A stretch of DNA of 64,000 nt. Source: Annona cherimola. Lineage: Eukaryota; Streptophyta; Magnoliopsida; Magnoliales; Annonaceae. A model generated the notes under the pieces. The model did no database searches. It had not been told where the DNA came from and worked only from the letters and a program-made list of their open reading frames with translations. Made by a program: the position numbers and the translations under genes. Shown here piece after piece: positions 58,401-64,000 of this stretch. The DNA lies in the NCBI GenBank assembly GCA_030490835.1, contig CM059971.1:71194224-71258223 (forward strand). Reading direction: 5' to 3'. Position 1 is the first letter of the stretch. Each line of letters begins with the position of its first letter.

Positions 58401-60600
58401 AAACATAGGGCTTTTGCTAGATTCATATAGATTTTTATGTATAGAAATAGAATCATGGGAAAAGAGATGAGATTCGGTTGCACGGTGGAAGGAAAAGGAT
58501 AGAGTTTTGAAATTTCTTCCTAAAATGGGTAGAAATCATGGAAGTTTTCGTAGATTCATATAGATCTTCATTTTGAGAGCCGAATAATGTATATGGAATG
58601 TGAAAATTGAATCCTATGCATGAATCCGAAATTTCAAGAGTTGAAAAGTTTTAATATTTTTGCCTGAAATTGCTATATAATGTATTTAAATGATGTTGGG
58701 ATATATTATTTGCAAAAATTATATGTATAATCTTGGATAAGAAAGAAAATTCAAATTTTCATCATACCTTAAACGTGGGGATGCCCTAAAAAAGTGGCCT
58801 AGGCAAGGGCTTTTATACTATTTATATATGAGGTGATTTATAAATAATTTTGAACCCGTTCGAATGTGGAAATGGGTGGAAAAAAATGAGGCGGTTGGGT
58901 ATATATGTTATGGGTATGTGTTGTTGTTTGTAAAAATTTAAGTTTAGTAATTTAGTAATATATGAACATAGATTTAGATCAAAATATGCAAATCTTGAAG
59001 TCAAAATCTAGACACATGATAAATGAAATTGGGTAGTTAGGAAATTTGTACGGAGGTATGAGTTTTGTTTTAATTAAATATGTACGGGATGAATTTTATA
59101 TAATTTTAGTATCAAATAAATATGGTAAAGAAAAAAAGAATGATGAGTAGCAATTGTATGAAGCGTATGAATGGTTAGAGAGTTATTTGAATTGCTTTAA
59201 AATATTGAACTTGTCAAACTAAAATCATGTGAAAATGAATGGGAGTAAAATACCTTAATTTTAAAGCTTAAAACTCTCTCATCCAATTGGCCAAAGTTGG
59301 GCGGTGTATGAGTGATGAATTTGGGTTTAAAGATGGCTCCTAATTGATTAATTTTAATTTTAAAAGCATGATATAAAATTTATTTATGATAAATGGGGGG
59401 TTAAGCAAAATTTTAATTATTAAAAAAATATATATGTATATAAGAATTTTGGGTAAGCCTAAATGAAGGTTAAATTTAGGCAGGAGCATATATGATGAAT
59501 TTGGCTTCAGTAAATGAATTATAATTATTATTTAAAAAAAGTAAAATACATATGAAGGACGGTGGAATGATAAATTATAAGTTAGATATATGAAAGTAAA
59601 GGGACGTTGGAGAAAACCCAACTATTAAATTGAGATTATGAGCTTGGATATTAATTTTTAGGCATTTAATTATTGTATTTATATAATTATGATTAGTTTA
59701 ATTATTAGATAATGCGGTATTATATGTTAAGCTATAAGTGTTGAAATGTAAACGAAATAACGTAATTAATAGGTTATTTGGACATGAAAACAAATTTATT
59801 AGATTAACTCATATGCTTCATGTAGAAAGAAAATAAAATTGAAATGAAATGAAATAAATGATGCGTTTTAAGCAAGTGAGAGAGTTAAATAAGAGTAAAA
59901 TGGAATGAATTATGAAATTGAGGAGCATGTTGGGTAATTTAAAATATTAAGTTACTTAAGTTACTTTTCAATAGGTATTTAAAATTTAATGGTTATGTTT
60001 TAAGAGAAGTGGAAAAAAGGCTATAAAGGCTATCGTATGTTCAAACGGCCTTACGATATGAAAATGTCATTTATATATTGAGTGAAAGGTCTCTTATTCC
60101 ATATGTCTTAACATATATATTAAATGCAAAGTTTGTACATATAGGAGTTATCTAAGCGTTTTTTTGCATACCTTTGAATTCAAATCTCATGGCAACAAAG
60201 CAGGACATTTTCTTTTTAAAGTCGAGCAGTTTAATTGTGAATGGGCAATTGAACATGAATGGATATTCATATGTGGTTGAATTTGTATGAGATACTGTAG
60301 AATGAGCTGTTAATTAGCCAAGTAACAACCTAGTATCTTTTAAAATTTTCTTCTCTTATGTAACCCAAGTGTATTTAGCTTAAATACCGAAATTTACCCT
60401 TTTACCCTTTTCCTATTCTTGTTTACGCTTGTATAAAATTTCAAAGATAAATTTTTTTTACCATTTTGTAAGTTAGCGAACATTTTTATGTTTTGAAATT
60501 TTATAAAATATATACAATAATCCAAATACGATAAAATTGATATTTGAATTATTTGATCAATATTACAACATTACATCTCATCTCAATTTATATTACAAAT
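58401..60600. other. No gene recognised
   Basis: AT-rich DNA without coding features, probably decayed continuation of the LTR element. The stretch ends in the 8-bp duplication of the next hAT element. Confidence 0.4.
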
Positions 60601-61462
60601 TAGACGTGCGACTCAGGTTAAGTTGCATTCGATTTAGGTGAACCTAAACTCCGATCTATCAGGTTTGTATGAATCTAAACTCTAATCCTAATATTGAAAT
60701 TTGGGTTAAGTTTGGTTTCTATTTTGGTTTCATGTTGAAATTCAAATTATTCTCAAACCAATAAAAGTTAAAATTTACTAATAAAGATAATAAATTTTTT
60801 GAACATTATTGCATTCGCGCCAATTCTAAAAAAAAATTATTTATAAAATTTATTTATTTATAATTTGCACATGAATATATTTTTATAACCTATAATATCT
60901 TTGATTTAATGGTCTTCTAATTAGAAAATAATTATTAGTACAATAAATGTAATGAATTTACCATTAGCAATCACGGTAAGAAAAATAAATGAAATTATAT
61001 AAAACTACTATCTAAAATTTAATAAAAATGAGACTTATATATCTCATCGTTAATTGGTATTAATGCAATAATTTTAAAAAGTTAGTATATTTGTAATTAT
61101 TTGCAAATAAAGTTATATAAATGCAATAGATTCAACTTTTATGGATAAATGTAGATGACATTTAGGTTTAGTTTAGAATAAATGTTTTATAGTTTAATTA
61201 AGTTATGATTACATGAAAGAACTTTTATTATAATTATAGTCAAAATGCTTAATACGTAAACTAATATAATTATTTTAAAAAACTAGACTATCGGGTTCAA
61301 ATCGGGTCGGATTTTAGTACTAAATTGATATAAACTTGGTATTCGTTTCGGGTTGAAACTATGTCTAATTTGAAAAAAATTTTAAAAATAAAACTCAGAT
61401 TAGTTTTGAAACTGAGTCAGGTCGAGCGGGTTCAGACAGATCAGTAACGAATTGCACTCTTA
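60601..61462. mobile_element. Non-autonomous hAT-type element, 862 bp
   Basis: The left end TAGACGTGCGACTC pairs with the right end, on the minus strand TAAGAGTGCAATTC. TTACAAAT flanks it at 60593-60600 and 61463-61470, a perfect 8-bp duplication. Subterminal CGGGTTCA/GTGAACC words are present; no transposase. Confidence 0.82.
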
Positions 61463-61893
61463 TTACAAATCATGCTTAAGGATCCTTTCCAACTTATTTC
61501 ATTTCATATTACACGTCAAGCACATACCCGTATAATTTTCCTATTATTAATAAAGGGGAAGCCAAACGCTAACCACATTCGAGACGACACCACCCGCAAT
61601 GGGATACAAAATTCCCACGCCAACAACAACTTACAATAGGAATAGAAACAGCACACAAATCAAGCTACCAATCGAGAGCTCTCTAAAAGTGAAGAAAAAT
61701 AAAATTATATATATTAAAAATCAAAAGTAAAATATATGAGATGTTACTTAGCCAAATAACAACCCCTTGTATAGTATCATAACCCGAAAATAAATATCCA
61801 TATGAACCATGGCATAGTTTAATTGTATCATATTATGCGTGCATGCGTGAATCCCAATATTAAGTCCAAAGAGAAGCGTTTTCATCTTATAAT

Positions 61894-62105
61894 GTAAAAA
61901 AAAAAAAAAAGGTAGAGTGCGGACGGATGCCCAGGCTTCCGAATGGGATGGAACCGAGACTAGACCAGAGGTCTATAACCGATGCGCCTTGGCGGGTAAA
62001 ACTCATGGACTCAAGCCCAAAGTGGCCCAGAAACGCAGGTGTGTGGCCCAGGAAGCACCCCAGATCGTTTGCGGCAACGTAGCAGACGATCCATTCTGCT
62101 TTATT
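61894..62105. other. GC-rich islet next to an A15 tract
   Basis: An abrupt GC-rich block of about 190 bp beside AAAAAAAAAAAAAAA (about 61897-61911). Read on the minus strand it contains GGCGCATCGGTTATAGACC (A-box-like) and TCTCGGTTCCATCCC (B-box-like), and runs into the T tract, as a tRNA-derived SINE or Pol III unit might. At 62063-62091 a near-perfect hairpin GATCGTTTGC-(9 nt)-GCAGACGATC is present. The open frame 61917-62114 has no family features. It could equally be an LTR fragment. Confidence 0.35.
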
Positions 62106-62910
62106 GCAATTTGATTATTTTAAATCTAATTTTCATAATCCAATAACGGGGACGCTTCTGTGTAACCTCTTCATTTTTAATTTCTTGATCCTTGATAGAA
62201 AATCCACTCGTCTATTCTATTTTGTATCATTCCTATTATCATAGAAATCTTTTTATTTGTTTAACATCATTGTATATAGCCCCATCTATAAATTTGCAAA
62301 ATCAACTTCATAAAGTAATGTAATACTAAATATTAATTTTCTTAATTTACACATGAATATAGTATATTGAATTTGAATGAAACTCAGTTTCCTAGCTAAA
62401 TTAATGAGGTCAAATATGATAAATTAATTATATTTTTTATGAATGATCAGCATTTGAAAAATAGAAGAGATTAACTCAAATCACTTCTATATAACCTAAT
62501 TACGTAGAAGTGTACCCCAATAACCTATTTCTATATTTTTAATGATTTTAAATCTATTGAATGGGCTAGAATTTTCATTTGAGATCTGTTTATAAAGTTT
62601 TTAAATTAAATATCTATTTCAGTCATTTTTTATTATACTCATTTAGTTAAGTTAATACATATTATTATCTATTTTCAAAGATTTTTACTACTTATTGGTC
62701 ATGCTGGGAGTAACCTTTATCCATTTTGCCTTTTGGGAATTTGCAAGAAAGACCAATTTCTTGTTATTATTTATTTAGAAGGCATTTATGAACAAAAGTT
62801 AACATGTACTTATTTATTATTTTTATTCTGTTGTAATCAAGGTACAAGACCAGTGACTAAGAAAATGTTTTAAATTTTTATATTTATAATTAATTGATTA
62901 TTTGATCTAT
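62106..62910. other. No gene recognised
   Basis: AT-rich intergenic DNA. It ends with the first copy of the 9-bp duplication of the next MITE. Confidence 0.4.
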
Positions 62911-63307
62911 GGAACTTGATTATATGCACTTTGGTGCACTTCGCTTCGGTACACCTGGTGTAAAAGCCCATTTTTAATATTGTTTTGAAAAAAATTTTAC
63001 ACAATGTTAATCTAAGTATATTTAACATATGTATCAACTTTTACTATTTTTAGATATTTTAAAATATTTTTTGGATATTTAAAAATCCATGACATTCTTA
63101 GTAATTTAAATTTACCAAAATGTTACTGATTTTTAAAAATCTAAAAAAAATCCAAATATATTAAAAAATCTTCAAAATTAGTACACATGCTACATATACT
63201 TAGATTAACACTCTCGTGAAAGAAATTTAAGAAAAATTTTAAAAAATGGCTAAATGCACCTTGGTACACTAAGCCTAAGAGCACCCGAGTGCAACAAATC
63301 ACTGCCC
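62911..63307. mobile_element. Hairpin MITE with perfect 9-bp duplication
   Basis: The left end GGAACTTGATTATATGCACT and right end, on the minus strand GGGCAGTGATTTGTTGCACT, match imperfectly; long AT-rich inverted arms follow. TTGATCTAT flanks it at 62902-62910 and 63308-63316. This identifies the whole hairpin family in this window as Mutator-type. Confidence 0.8.
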
Positions 63308-63316
63308 TTGATCTAT

Positions 63317-64000
63317 TTGTAATTTATCCTGGGGTTTTAAGTTTCTGCGTATGTGCATTATAGAACTAAATGAACATGAACCTACGTAAAAATTAAAAAT
63401 ACAATATTGTTGCTTTTCTAAATAATAAACTCGTATACAATTCAATCTAAAAAAACTCGTATGCATGATCATTATCTTTAATAAAAATTCAATTTGCTCA
63501 TTGCATTCGAAATAATATATTTTACTAAAAAATCAATTTTATCAAAAGATTTTGTGTACGCCCAATTTGTTCATTCAACACATAATCGACTTGCACGTAA
63601 AGATTCAACACATACATATGCACCGAGGCTCAATACATATAAATGTTTTTTCAGTCCTTTTCATTTTCATTTTTAGGCTGACATGCATTTAGTTCATATA
63701 TCAAATTTATCATTTTCTTAGATTTTTATTTATTTTTAAAATTTTAAAAATAATAGTTTTTACCCCATGTAAAGAAAACTATCTTGTCGTCCCATATGTA
63801 ATCTTCATACATTCCAAATTTTATCATTTCTAAATTAATGTATATTTTAATAATTTCCAAAATCAATCATTTTCACCCTACTGACTTTAAACAGAGGTAA
63901 AAACCATTACTATTGAAATTTTTAAATATATATGATAAATTTGGTGTATCAACTAAATACGTATAAGCCTAAAAATGAAAAGAAAATTTAAAAAATGACA
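63317..64000. other. No gene recognised
   Basis: AT-rich intergenic DNA up to the window edge; no features beyond short AT-rich repeats. Confidence 0.4.

Noticed and set aside
58133..58483. Several overlapping ORFs rich in R/K/E or S/F/L
   Set aside because: They translate a purine-rich leader in both directions; no domain.

Overview
The window looks like nuclear DNA of a flowering plant with a repeat-rich genome. It is strongly AT-rich and gene-poor, introns reach about 4.3 kb, the recognisable proteins are plant families (a BAHD acyltransferase and plant-type short-chain dehydrogenases), and most of the rest is plant transposon sequence. The species cannot be named from the sequence. All repeat and exon boundaries below were placed by eye.

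Host genes. (1) An intact, intronless BAHD acyltransferase gene, 6136-7449 (+), 437 aa, with the HxxxD and DFGWG motifs and a TATA box at 6018. (2) A three-exon short-chain dehydrogenase/reductase gene (SDR2), 52042-45909 (-), 286 aa, with all catalytic motifs and a TATA box at 52108-52115. (3) A paralogue of it (SDR1), 33122-28276 (-). SDR1 keeps exons 1 and 2 with the same intron phase, but has an in-frame TAG in exon 2 and no detectable exon 3, so I call it a pseudogene. The two SDR copies look like an old tandem duplication later pushed apart by transposon insertions.

Repeat layout. 3.5-8.7 kb: Mutator-type and Tourist-type MITEs around the BAHD gene. 12.2-18.4 kb: LTR debris and a complete solo LTR (13159-14825, 5-bp target duplication) carrying an unusual GTCGAC-rich array. 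19836-26262: a 6.4 kb Mutator-like element with terminal inverted repeats of about 1.85 kb. It is packed with GCATGC-centred repeats and contains two decayed coding remnants, one with a FAR1-related zinc-knuckle tail. 28-34 kb: SDR1 with a LINE tail and a Mutator-type MITE in its intron. 35.2-43.7 kb: two solo LTRs of one family in opposite orientation on either side of a decayed Ty1/copia body. 44.4-45.3 kb: a hAT-type element. 45.9-54.2 kb: SDR2 and its tandemly duplicated upstream region, with one MITE nested in another. 54.7-56.0 kb: a two-level satellite built on GTTAGAT. 56.3-58.4 kb: Ty3/gypsy-like LTR remnants. 60.6-61.5 kb: a second hAT element. 62.9-63.3 kb: a hairpin MITE with a 9-bp duplication.

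The host genes show no shared pathway; BAHD enzymes and SDRs both occur in plant specialised metabolism, but adjacency here is not evidence of a cluster. The most unusual object is the Mutator-like element at 19.8-26.3 kb with its arrays of GCATGC palindromes.
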